From: Anagrus nilaparvatae
Taxonomy: Eukaryota; Arthropoda; Insecta; Hymenoptera; Mymaridae
Reading direction: 5' to 3'
Length of the DNA: 64,000 nucleotides
Assembly: GCA_022575985.1 (NCBI GenBank)
Contig: JAKSXM010000237.1
Span: 4,234,501-4,298,500 of the forward strand
Each line of letters begins with the position of its first letter. The stretch's first letter is position 1. Position numbers and translations under genes: made by a program. Under the pieces are notes generated by a model. It was given only the letters and a program-made list of their open reading frames with translations, did not search any database and was not told the origin of the DNA. Positions 21,419-32,600 of the stretch are shown one piece after another.

Positions 21419-22158
21419 CTATCTATATCTATATCCTACATATATATAAATCTTTACTTATGGATGTTTGTATGTCCGAACGTGATAAACGAGAACTCAT
21501 TAAAAGCTACAGACATCGGGTTTACGGCAAAAGACGGCAAAAATTACGGGTAAAAACATAGGCTAGGTTTTATTTCGATATAATGGCAAAAAATTTTTAT
21601 GTTAAAAAAACTGGATTTCCAAGAAAAAAATTTTTATCAAATTTAAAAAAAAAACCAAAAAAACTGACAACCAAGGAAAAAGTTTTTTTCAAAAAGAATT
21701 TCATTCGATTCAGGTATATTTTTTACGTATCCACCTGAATTTTCAAGATAATCGGTTCAATCTTTCAAAAGTTACAATAGTTTTTCGATAATTATAAAAG
21801 TTTAGGACTAATATTATATATATTTCTAATTTTTATCAGCCACTGATGTAGTAACTGAATATAGTAACTAAAAGAAGCTTAAACAGCTATTATCAGGCAG
21901 AACCCTAGAATGGGTATTCGAGGAAAACAGCGACTACTTGTGGATCCTATGGAAGGATAGCTAAACTTTGTATTGCTTATCACTGGGTTCATATACCCGT
22001 AATTTTTATGATTTAGTAAATTTTAAATAATATTTCGGGTAAAAAAAGGTTATTTCACAAAATATTGAGTTACCTAAAACAACATATTTTTGGAAAAATA
22101 AAGCTCCAGGGGTCCAGGGTAGCTGCCGGGGCGAGCGAAGCGAGCCAGAGGCAGCTAG
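21419..22158 (+). mobile_element. Short non-autonomous Helitron
   Basis: It begins with TATCTATATCTATATCCTAC and ends with a stem AGCTGCC/GGCAGCT (22121-22127, 22150-22156) and CTAG (22155-22158), followed by T. No ORF lies inside. It abuts an old BEL/Pao reverse transcriptase immediately upstream of the YMDD motif, so it was probably inserted there. The matching left half of that BEL copy is not visible. Confidence 0.6.
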
Positions 22159-22165
22159 TATCTTA

Positions 22166-24813
22166 AATCGCGAAACCTATATGGATGATACTTTATCTGG
22201 TGGTCACTCAATTCCAGAAGCTATTAAAAAACAAGCCGATCTAATACAAATTTGCAAGGGTGGTTTCTCATTACATAAGTGGATGGCAATCGATCCTGCG
22301 TTGTTGAAATTTCCTGTTGTAATTCATGCTGGAACGAAGTTGGCTAACTCTTGTTTTAATTTGCTAGGATTGAATTGGTTTCCTAACACCGATCATTTTA
22401 CATTTGATTTTGAGTTAGACCAACTAAAAACTGATCTTACAAAGTGGCAGGTACTTTCTGCAATATCTAAATTATTTGATCCACTTGGATAGCTCGCACC
22501 AGTGGTTGTTACAGCAAAAATTTTCCTTCAGAAACTATGGAAAACCAAAAATCCTAAAATTGATTGGACACGAAATCGCCTGACTCTTTGATAGATGAGT
22601 TTAAGGTTGGTATGCTAACCTTCCTGCTGTTAAAACAATTAAAATTTCTAGGTGGCTAAAATATGTCCCGGGAGCTAAGTATGAGATATATGGATTTGCA
22701 GATGCTTTCGTTAAGCATACGGTACCTGTACATATTTAAAAGTTACGCTACAAGGGAAGAGCACTGTGCACTTGCTACAGGCTAAATCTAAGGTTGCCCC
22801 TTTAAGGCCAATTTTAACTATACAGAAGTTAGAGTTGAATGCTGCACATTTATTGACAAAATTAACTGTGAAAGTGCTTAGAGCTTTAAAACTTGATGAG
22901 GTTAAAATATACTTTTTTTCTGACTCTACTGACGTATTATGTTGGGTAATGGAGCATCCTTCTCAATGGGAGAGATTTATTAAACAAAGATGTTCAGATA
23001 TTCATACTTTGCTCCCTGAGGCAATTTGGTCTCATGTTAGGTCCAATGACAATCCTGCTGATTGCGTGTCCAGAGGTTTACCTCCAGATCAGTTGCAAGC
23101 CTTTTCTCTTTGGTGGGAAGGGGGAATAATGGTCAAAAGACCAATAGACTTACAGAATAGTATCTTGAATAAGTCCGTGAATATATTAAATGTAGATTGT
23201 CATGCTGTGAACCATTAAGAACCTGAAAAAGTAGTTATTTGGGACTTGGTCGATAGGTACTCTTCTTTACCCAAACTTCTAAGGATCACATCCTATTTAA
23301 TTAGATTTATAGATAAATTACTCATTAAAAGCAAAAATAAGTTGAAACAAACTTCTAATATTTTCAATAGTCATTGGTTTAGTGTAAAATACTATTTAGG
23401 TTTCTGCAAACTGGTTTCAGTTCAGGAACTAGTAAGAGCTAGAATCCTATGGACCTATTTAGTTCAACAAAGTTACTTCAAAAAAGACATAAAATTAATT
23501 TCTACAAATAAAAAACCGGATAATTTGAATTTACGTCGTCTAGATCCATTTTTTGATCAAAATTTGCTTCGTTTAGGCGGTCGTATTCATCTGTCCTTAG
23601 TCAATTATGACCAAAAACACCCTTGGATCTTGCCAAGTAAATGTTCGTTCTCAAAACTTTTGGTTGATTTTATTAATGAAAAAACGTTGCATGGTGGTTT
23701 ACGTCTGACACTTTCAGCTTTAAGGCGAGAATTCTGAGTGGTTAAAGGTAGAAATTTGGTAAGAAGTAGAATTCACAAATGTAATGCTTGTATTAGATAC
23801 AAGGCTAACACATTGAATCAAAAAATGGGCATACTCCCAGCTTGCAGAGTTACTCGCCCTGATAAGCCCTTTAGAGTAAGTGGAGTGGACTATGCGGGTA
23901 TCATCCTTTTGATACCCTTAGATTTAAAGGTCGCGGTGCTCACAAGTCACTTTATAAGTCTTATATAGCTGTTTTTGTGTGTATGAACACAAAAGCAGTT
24001 CACTTAGAGCTAGTCACTGGCTGCTCTAGTCAAGACTTAATTGCTGCCTTCAGGAGATTCACGTCCACTAAAGGACAATGTTCTGAGTTGTTAAGTGATC
24101 AGGGGACTACCTTTGTAGGAACCAATAGGATTCTCAAGGAAATGTATGAAGCTTCTTCTGAGTACATGAATAACCTTGTGGGTTCTTTGGCAAACGAAGG
24201 TATAACCTGGAAATTTAACTCCCCAGGAGATCCTCATTTTGGCGGAATCTGGGAAGCGGTGGTAAAGTCAGTGAAGCATCACATTCGAAGGGTGGTTGGC
24301 GATCGTCAGCTAACCTTCGAAGAATTTTACACGCTGCTTAAACAAGTCGCGGCTTGTCTTAACTCACGTCCGTTGGTCTCTCTGACTGATGATCCATCGG
24401 ACAATAGTTTTTTATCTCCTTCATTGCTATTAACTCAGTCCAAATCTTACATTCTTCCGGAAGCCAATTATGAAAAAGTTAAAATCCCTCCGGTAGAAAG
24501 GTACAAGTTAATTCAGAATATGATGCAGGACTGGTGGCGTTGTTGGTCTGCAGAATATCTACAAACCCTCCAGGAACGCCACAAGTGGAAAAATGAGCAA
24601 AGAAATGTGCAAACTGGTGAGTTAGTGTTGATCTCTGATGAGACAATGTCACCTGCTAAATGGCCATTGGCTAGGGTTATCAGAGACTACAAGGACCCTG
24701 ATGGTTTAGTCAGAGTGGTAGATCTTAAGACGGGATCAACAGAACTTAAGCGTCCAATACAAAAATTGATCAGACTAAATACTCTAGATAATGAGGATGA
24801 TGATAATTTATGA
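22166..24813 (+). pseudogene. Old BEL/Pao pol relic (RT to integrase)
   Basis: Frames read in order: RT from TYMDDTLSGGHSIPEAIKK; the SKLFDPLG block, followed by a TAG; RNase H pieces (SKVAPLRPILTIQKLEL, FFSDSTDVLCWV); the HHCC zinc region (CNACIRYKANTL); and integrase with GVDYAG, LSDQGTTF and HFGGIWEAVVKSVKHHI, carrying the D-D-E set. The C-terminal DUF5641-like region follows (WPLARVIRDYKDPDGLVRV). Stops occur near 22490, 23217 and 23736, with frameshifts near 22590-22760 and 23930-23970. Gag, protease and the first half of RT are missing. The sequence is clearly divergent from the young BEL at 4234-9537, so this is a different lineage. Confidence 0.9.
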
Positions 24814-25107
24814 ATTATCACTCCCAATGCAAAAACAAAGATTTAATTTGTATTTAATTGTAAATATGTTGTATTCTGTTTTTAAAAAATTTATTTATTT
24901 ATTTTGTATTATTTTTATTTAATATTAATTTAAAAAAAAAAAATTATTATTATAAAATTATTAATTGTAAATTATTATTCAGCCACTTGGCGTTATTTAA
25001 AAAAGCTAAATTTTTTATTGTGATTCTATTCACCACAAGAATTTTTAATTTAAATTATTTTATTTTCTTTTTTATACAATATAGTAATAAATTTTGGTGG
25101 GTGAAAA

Positions 25108-25307
25108 TGTTATGTATATATATGTAGATAAAGTTGTATATATTAGTGAGCTTCCCCCTTAATTTTATACGTATATTCTCGCTGAGCCTCAGTGCTCCAC
25201 AAGATCGCAAGCAAGCAATAGCTCTTTAATAAAGTTAATGGTTATATTATAATTAGTGAGATATTAATTAATACCTTTACCATCACCATCCTATTCATCA
25301 TTAAACA
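25108..25307 (+). repeat. Probable 3' LTR of the old BEL/Pao copy
   Basis: 200 bp beginning TGTTATGT just after the purine tract GGTGGGTGAAAA and ending ATTAAACA. It contains AATAAA at about 25229. No second LTR is visible in the window, so the boundary rests on TG...CA, the tract and position. Confidence 0.5.
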
Positions 25308-25926
25308 ATTTAAAAGCTTAAATAACTGATTTTGAGCATCACTAACTCCACTAGACTGGCATGAAACCTGTAGATATCAATGGTTTATAAGACCAATGAA
25401 GCCTCAGATCACACAACACAGTCAGTAATGACATTTAACCATTTACAATTTAGCAAAATATCACTGACAAGTATCATTATAGTTTAATATTTCAATAATT
25501 TAAGAAGTTCTGCAAGTCGAACTTCAAACTCAATATAAAAATTTTGCTTAAAATAGTTCTTCAAATAGAACCAGATACTCTCCCTCCCCTCAAAAAAAGT
25601 GAAACGGATAAGTTAATTTAAAATGAAAATTAATTTGAATATAAATCCTAAATTTAATTTTAATATATATTACAGTTGAAAACACATTTATTTGTGTATA
25701 GCAGCCACAAATAAATAAAGCTTCAGCATGATGAGAAACCGCGCCAAAAGAATTGCGTGATAAACCGATTTATTTAAAAGAAAACTGTATGACTTTGAAA
25801 GCGGTCATTTATTCGAGATAAAAAATTAATTTCTATGAAAAAAATAGCACTGCCCACCTTCTGAGCTTCAATCACATAAAACTGCAAGCTTTTAAAAAAC
25901 ACGAATCTCAGAATTTAGTTTCAATT
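25308..25926. other. AT-rich DNA without recognisable features
   Basis: I see no gene, repeat or terminal structure that I can support. Confidence 0.5.
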
Positions 25927-26181
25927 ATGGCCGTTGAATCTAATCGACTAGAGTGCAATGTAAATTCTGTCTCATTTTCTAATGGGAAACCGATACACAC
26001 GTTGTACGAATTTTTTCCAGATGTGCCACCCGGATTCAAAATGGTGGAAAACCCAGCTGAAGTAATTTATTTGCCAGTGACAGCTAAAACCCTCGATAAC
26101 GTTGATGTGCACCTTTGCGATCAGAATTCTAAACTTTGGAACCTGATAGAAGAGACTTCAATTGCATTACTGAATCCATAA
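25927..26181 (+). pseudogene. Relic ORF of a Polinton-like element, minor protein
   Basis: An 84-codon ORF with IHTLYEFFPDVPPGFKMVE and IYLPVTAKTLDNVDVHLCDQ. I recall this combination (a YEFFP-VPPG-K-VE segment, then IYLP, then a V-L-DQ strand) from short proteins next to Polinton/Maverick capsid genes in arthropods. The capsid relic 175 bp downstream supports that. The usual basic C-terminal strand seems diverged. The function in a virus-like particle is not known to me; it could be a minor capsid component. No similarity search was possible. Confidence 0.45.
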
Positions 26182-26356
26182 AACCAGAGATGAAAAAAGA
26201 TGGTTTTTTAGCTATTTTATTTCTCTTCGACATATTATGGGCTTTTTTTTAAGATTATACGAAAAGTATGATATATACACGTATGGAATTTGTTTTTATA
26301 AGAAGACAAATTGATAGAAACTATTTTTATCACATTCCAGCGGTGGGGGGAACGGA

Positions 26357-26961
26357 ATGTACTGCCATAAATGGATTAGAAAATGCTTCATGTCGAAAAG
26401 TTGTCTACAAATCAAAATTATAAAATATCTTGTAAAAAGGCAAGCTGATTCAACTCTTTTTCAGAGCATGGGATTATTAGAATTCCCTAAAAATTGGCAG
26501 GTTAAAAATATATCACTAGTCGAACGCTCACTCGTTGGTTTTCAGCAAAATCGAATAGAAAATAAAACTAAAGACATGAACTTGTTCAGCCATTGTTTTT
26601 TAAAGAATTCTCGCTTGTACTTAAACAGTCAAAGATATCCAGCCGAGAGCCTAGATCTAGATTTCCAAAAAAATAAATTTTCAACATCATACAATTTATA
26701 TAGCTCGTTCAAGAGCACATATAACGGAGAATCTGGGAAAAATAATATCTATGAACGAGTATAAAGATATAGCACCATTAATAGTTTTTGACTGTTCGAA
26801 TTGCAACCCGACGATTAAATTGTCTCACATTTGTAGACATCAGACTCGAATTTAATTTCTCTCTACCACTGGATCAAAAAGTCACTGCATCTTGCCTATT
26901 TAGACATGAAAAAATTGTAAACTACAATCCATTTACTAATTTAATTGCGAAACAAATGTAA
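26357..26961 (+). pseudogene. Polinton/adintovirus-like major capsid protein, C-terminal relic
   Basis: The frame from about 26429 reads SMGLLEFPKNWQVKNISL, an Arg-Ser-Leu-Val-x-Phe-Gln segment, FSHCFLKNSRLYLNSQRYP, then ESLDLDFQKNKF and IAPLIVFDCS. After a frameshift near 26833 it continues VDIRLEFNFSLPLDQK and FRHEKIVNYNPFTNLI to a stop at 26959-26961. The order LYLNSQRYP, then DLDF, then IVFDCS, then VDIR, then a C-terminal IVNYNP matches the double-jelly-roll capsid proteins of Polinton/Maverick elements (often labelled F54H12.2-like). The N-terminal part is lost or unrecognisable. This is a fossil of a virus-like element. No DNA polymerase B, integrase or ATPase is seen nearby. Confidence 0.55.
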
Positions 26962-28429
26962 AAAAAATGTAAGTATAAAAATTTTATGTTCGTTAAAAAA
27001 AATAAAAAATTTTTTTTTAATATGTATTTTTTATCTTAGCATGGTTTTAATGAGGGAGCTTATAGAAGGTTTATTTCATAGTAATGCGAAAAAATAAGGA
27101 TGATATTTGAGAATATATGTAGAGAAAGTTTTGAGATTTAAAAGTCGCACAAGGTTAAATTTCAGAAAAAACATTGTCTTTATTTTTACAAACTTTATTG
27201 TAATGTAATGAGGGTATTTGCTATTAATTAATACAAAAGACTCTAAATGACGTTAAAATAAAATCTAACTAGCCTGACATTTATATGGTTTTCTCTTATA
27301 TAATTTAACTGATAAACTAAATTTAAAGAAAATTTATATTGCGTGATTAATTTACATGTTTTCATTATTATATACTCAAAATATGAAAATTTTAATAAGC
27401 TTTTACCAAAAATACAAACCAAAGTAATTATTTTATTACTTATTTTATTACTTACTTATATGTGATTTACCTGGCGCTCCGCTATGCCGGCTACAAAATT
27501 TTATGTTCGTATATTTCTGAAAAAGGAGGGAGGGAAGGAAACTAAGTCATTAATAAGCCTTTCGGTTAATGAAAATAATAAATGAATTTAATGAAAGATA
27601 ATTAAGAGTTTATAATTATTTACAAAGACTTAAAACTAAATTTGGCCATTAAATAAAATGAAAGAAATAATTTTGCGGCCTCGTGGGTCTTGATTAAATT
27701 TATTGATGGACGCCATCTTTTATAAACGCGTGTGGGTGTACGCGGGTGTCGAGTATACTCGCGTATATAAAAGGTGAAATAAAAAATGATAAATGAAAAT
27801 TATGAAAATTATGGAAAATGTGAACCTTAAAATACCACGAATATTCTCGTTACATGCGCACATATATAAAGGATTTTCCACATTTACGCGTCAACACTCT
27901 CTCACTTATTTAATTTATAAAGTTATAAAATAACAATGATATTAGTGCACTTTTTCATTTATTTAATATTGACAAGGTTCCTTATTTATTTTCTGGAAAT
28001 ACAATAGTTTAGGCTTCGAAGCGAGCTATTTGACTCAAAATAGCCTATAAATTTATTCCCGTATATTTTCAATATTATAAACTGAGACTGATTTTATGGT
28101 GATTTATCGATACTTGAATGGATTATTTATCAACTGAATAATAGTCACTTATGATAATAAACTATTTTTAATAAACTGGACTATTATAAATAAACATAAT
28201 AAAACTAAAAGATAAAAAAAATTTAAAGATAAAAAAGACTTTTTTTTTCGTCTTCTCCTGGACTCTCCGCAGGGCGTCAAAGAAATTTCTTTTGCCTTTT
28301 TTATAATTTAATTTTTTTTTAATTTTTGCAAATTTAGAAATTAATGCAATTTTTTACACTTTATCGGATTCTAACCTGATTTAAATGAAGTTTGAATCGC
28401 GAAAATGCGTTAAGAAATGATTTAATTTT
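26962..28429. other. AT-rich non-coding DNA
   Basis: No ORF, TIR or LTR that I can support. A GC-rich patch at 27725-27765 (GTGTGGGTGTACGCGGGTG) stands out by composition only. Confidence 0.5.
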
Positions 28430-28916
28430 GAGAAAAAATTTTGAAAAAATTCGTTATTAGATCCAGAAAATTACTATAAACGAACTTTCTTAAACTAGTA
28501 CTATCATCGAAATAAATTAGGTACTACATCAAAAAAAAAAAAAATATTTGGTGCTTTTTGTATTTTTTTGTGACGAAAATTTTGGGAAAAAAATTTTCAA
28601 AAAATTAATTATTAGATTCGAGATATCAAGTAAAAATCATACTTTCGAATAAAAGTACTTTCATGGAAATAAATAAGGTTTTACATCCAAATTAAAAAAA
28701 AAAAAAAAGTACTTCGAGATTTTTTGATAAAAAAATTTTTGAAAAAAAAATTAGGTTTTAGTTTCATAATGTTTGTGAAATATCACAGATTACATGCATA
28801 CACACACACGCACACACGCATACATACTTTTTTAAAAACCGGTTTTTTAGCTTCCTGAGGTCCCAAAACGTGCTTAAATGCAAAAAAAATCAAAATTTGA
28901 CCCATCATGAGGAACC
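28430..28916 (-). repeat. Interspersed repeat family A, copy 1
   Basis: It matches, in reverse complement, the elements at 52386-53045 and 63290-64000. Shared landmarks on the minus strand: GAGG near the start, GGGTCAAATTTTGA, ACCTCAGGAAGCTAA, an AAAACCGGTTTTT segment, a GTGTG microsatellite, then several diverged units with TAGTACCTAATTTATTTC and GAAAGTAC. No coding capacity. Confidence 0.8.
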
Positions 28917-29505
28917 AATTTTTAAATTTAATTTGAGAATAAAAAAAATATTAATTCAAGGAGCTGAATGCGAATATTCTGAGTAGTGTATAAGCGGGAT
29001 TGATCAATTAGTATGTAAAAATTCTTTTTTATTAAAGGTGAATGCGTGGAAACTGATTTCGTGTCGCAGGTTGTAGAATATTACTTAATTTCCAAGAAAA
29101 TATTTTACAAATAATTTTTTTTTTTATAACAATAATTTTAGCTTTATGTAAAATTTTGCTTGTAATTTGAAAATTAGAAGACTAGTTTTAAGTTTTTATA
29201 ATACACGAAAAAATGATTTGGCAATGTTTTCATTATAAATAATATGTTTGCAAACAAATTCATTAAATACAAGAATTTTTTTTAAATTTAATTTCTAACG
29301 TAAATAAAATTTGGTTTTAAATATATAAATAAAAAAAAAGCAATAAGTATAATTTTTTTTTTCTGCATATGGCAGAGAGGTGCGAATGCGTTATGCACGA
29401 GCAGAACCCGGTGTTATAAACAGCGTCGAACTCCATGATGGCAAGGCACTCTGCAAAGAAAGCCTTGTCCAACGTTCGCCGACGAAACTCACCCCTCATC
29501 ATACC

Positions 29506-30960
29506 TTATACAGTCAGCCCAATATAAATTTGTAGATCATCGGCATAAAGAAGCCTTTTGGAATACACAATTTTAGTACCTAAGTCATTTAAATATATAA
29601 GGAAAAGGAGTGGGCCCAACACCAAACACTGTGGAACTCCACTTATAATTTTTTTAATGGAAGAGGCCTTATCATCATAAATCACTGATTGAGTTCTATC
29701 AGAGAGATACTCAGAGAACCAACCTATAACACTATCAGAGAAACCAAAAACTGAAAGCTTCTTTAAGAGGATTTCATGAGAGACCCTATCAAAGGCTTTT
29801 GACAAATCAATCATAACAGTTTATAAAACAAAATAGTTATTAGATCCAAGTGATGGCCGCAACAAATGTCATCAGTAAGGTTTGTTAAAGTGGTCTGAGT
29901 ACTATTAAATTTCTAAAATCCCGATTGAAAGTTATCTAACAGATTATGTTGATTTAAATAATCGAAAATTTATTTATGCAGAATTTTTTCAAAAATTTTG
30001 GATATTATACAAAGCAGTGATACAGGTCTATAATCACCAAGAAAACTAGGATTTGGAACTTTAGCTGTGGGAAGAATATTTCCGTATTTCCAGGTTTTAG
30101 GAAACTTGTTCAATATAATTGATTTGTTGAAAAGGGCTAGAAAAACCCTTAAAAGAGCGGGAAAACAAAGTTTAAACCTTTAAGGAAATACCATCTGGAG
30201 CTACAGATTTAGTTGAGAACTGTTTAAAAGCCCAATCTAAATCTTTCATTTTTATGCGTTTAAATTTGAAATTATTTGACCTTATTGGACTAATTGAATT
30301 ATGAGTGAGAGAAGCAGAAGGATAAGCATTTTGAGTAGTTAAGAAGTAGTTATTAAATTCATAGGGAGTGAAAATTGGTTTTTCTTTAATAGTATATTTA
30401 GTAAGAGCCAAATGCTGCGCAGTACCGTGAACTGGTACAGTGTGGCAGAGTACGTACGCGCGACACTAATTAAAAAAAGGGAGGAAGGTTTCCTCTCGTA
30501 GAAAACTCTCCTCCTTTGTTGACAGGGTATGGCGAAGAAATACCTTGGCTGCATTTTTTCGGGACCGAAGTAATACCTAAACAGGGAGTCCCGGTCCGGA
30601 TTCTATGATGTTGTCATAAATGCAGGAAGGTGGGGAGTTTAGTGGGTATTACCCTAAATTTGAGGTTGAGTCCCACATAACCATACAGTACGCGGTGCAT
30701 GGCATGCGTCAAATCATTCCCCTCGTCCTACGAAAAAGGCCCCTTCTGTGAAGGGGCCCATAAAAAAAAAAGTAAGAGCCAAATGGTTTATTTCTTTCCG
30801 AAGGGTAACTGAGGAACAGTTTGTGTTTAACTTTTCAGAATAAAATTTCATTTTTTCGTCTGTGATTTTTTTATTGAACTTGTCTTTTTAAATTTTATAT
30901 CGATCGTAACACTCCTCTCTACGGCTTCTACAATATTTGGGATAAATTTTATTAAGATGT
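29506..30960 (-). pseudogene. Non-LTR reverse transcriptase relic (Jockey/CR1-like), split by an R1-clade tail
   Basis: On the minus strand, fragments run from about 30960 to 29506: a pre-RT region (ALTKYTIKEKPIFTPYEF, then KSVAPDGISLKV), GDYRPVSLLCIISKIFEKIL, motif A IDLSKAFDRVSHEIL, motif B GVPQCLVLGPLLFLIYLNDL and the catalytic LLYADDLQIY. Several stops and frame changes lie between 29815 and 30172. Motif B has CL where GS is usual. A 357-bp R1-clade 3' end (30415-30771) interrupts it at the pre-RT region. The copy ends abruptly at 29506 without a recognisable 3' tail. Confidence 0.85.
30415..30771 (+). mobile_element. 5'-truncated R1-clade insertion with 14-bp target duplication
   Basis: GTAAGAGCCAAATG occurs at 30401-30414 and again at 30772-30785. 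The insert carries only the last codons of ORF2, the 3' UTR and a short poly(A), and matches 14012-14418 closely, including GGGAGTCCCGGTCCGGATTC. It is in opposite orientation to the host RT relic. Confidence 0.93.
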
Positions 30961-31239
30961 ATGAATATTAATGTTTATGAATATTTACAAAAATCGTACT
31001 CTATAAGGCTAATTTCTTTAGCCTGTTAATGTTAAAAAATTTTAATTTTAATTAAGCATAAAAATTACAATAATTTTGTAGGATTGTCTTAGAAAATGAA
31101 TGGAAAAAATAATTCTTAAGCGCAGTGTATTTAGGTTTACTGTTGTGGCGCTTATTATATTGTGTATATTAATAAAAAATCAATGAAAAACAAGTACTGT
31201 GTAGGAAAATAAAGTAATTATTTTAGTAATGTACTTAAT

Positions 31240-32600
31240 TATCCAGGTCTGAGTTGCCAACATCATTAGCTGTAACTAGTTTGACATCACTAAAAAAAGT
31301 GTTGAGAAAATTAGAATTGCAAAGAATATTTCATATACAATCTATGTAATAGCATTGTTTAAAAACTTAATTATTAAACATTCTTATTAAAATAAAATCT
31401 ACAAGGCGTATGAATCACATCCAAAGAATGTGTGCCCATCGTGTGTCTCGTTCTTCCTATCGTCAGTTATGGCCTGCATATTTTTAATATGGTCTGCTCA
31501 TTTTACTGTTCATTCCAGATGGTATGTTAACAACATTTACAGTAGCTTCTGTTGTATCGCTATTTTTGCCCACACCATTGTTTGGTATATCAAGCACATA
31601 ATCGCTGTGATCATCTTGGGGAACACCATCTGCTCCTACCAGGCCGGAGTTAGATGTTAAATCCATCTCCATGCAAAATTTTTGGTCCCCCTCAGAGTTC
31701 TTGGGACAGGTACCAACCAACGAGGTTTTCACTCAATCGGAATTGGCAACTGAATTCATCTCTTATTGATCAAAAGACTTATCAGTCTCCAATCTCAGTC
31801 TGCGCAGAGAAATGACGCACCCCTCGCAGTCAATTCGACGTCAATCAGTAAAAAGTCATCCCACTTGGCGTCTCGAGAAAAGCTAAGGACTCCAAGGGAT
31901 TTGAATATATCTTAATAATATATCTGACTATAATCATGTATTCAGGTCCGAGTGGTAGGCATCATTATTTCGATCACGACTAACATCATTAAACAAAATG
32001 TTAAAAATATTAAAATGCAAGGGATTTTTTGAATAAGGCTCTCTCTTTATGTGAAAGGAAAGCAAGATAATACGACTATGGAAATTAATCTAATTATTTG
32101 GCTCCGTGTTAGAATTTCACTTATGACAATTCAATAGCAAATGAGTACTGCACCCGAAAATAATTTATTACAACTACTAAGAAGATCTATACAGTAAATA
32201 TAAAAATAATATATGAAAATAATCGTAGAGAAATTAAATGGATTTATTTATATCTTGCACACACCGCAATCAGGTATTCGGGGCCGCATATGTAAAATCA
32301 TTATTTCTTGCACGTTTGAAGAACATTAAAAATAAGAAAAATTATTTATTAGAAAATCATTCGATATTTTTAGAATAAATAAATACCAAAGATTAGGGTT
32401 TAGCCATTTTCAACATTAGTACATATGTTATAAGTCTAGGAGTTTATCAAATGTTAATATTTTGAGATGATGGAAAGTCAGTTGAGAATTGATTGAATAA
32501 GTTTCTATTACACAAAATCTGAATAAAATTGAATTATGAAACTCCCTGTATTCAGGAACCAAGTTCTTAATGTAATAAGTTTTTATTTGGCTTAACATAC
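31240..32600. repeat. Diverged direct repeats of about 300 bp
   Basis: A phrase like ATTCAGGTCCGAGTGG...CATCATTA recurs near 31248, 31944, 32274 and 32552. Downstream similarity includes AACATTAAAA and an AGTACTG...GAAAATAA segment near 31192 and 32140. If the R1-clade fragment at about 31390-31860 is removed, spacing is near 300 bp. The repeats are heavily diverged, so unit limits are approximate. Confidence 0.4.
31484..31770 (-). pseudogene. R1-clade ORF1 N-terminal fragment
   Basis: On the minus strand, VKTSLVGTCPKNSEGDQKFC followed by MEMDLT aligns with VKAPVAGTGPMDSEGGQKFC followed by METDLT of the ORF1 at 2-1573. Downstream similarity fades (VVNIPSGMNSK). A stop lies just before the aligned block. 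A GC-richer patch to 31860 may be the matching 5' UTR. This is a degraded relative of the left-end element. Confidence 0.7.

Noticed and set aside
29317..29502. Minus-strand ORF MMRGEFRRRTLDKAF... as a host exon
   Set aside because: It ends in an A-rich tail (CATATGCAGAAAAAAAAA on the minus strand), has no splice context and no family I recognise; possibly the 3' end of a retro-copy, too weak to list.
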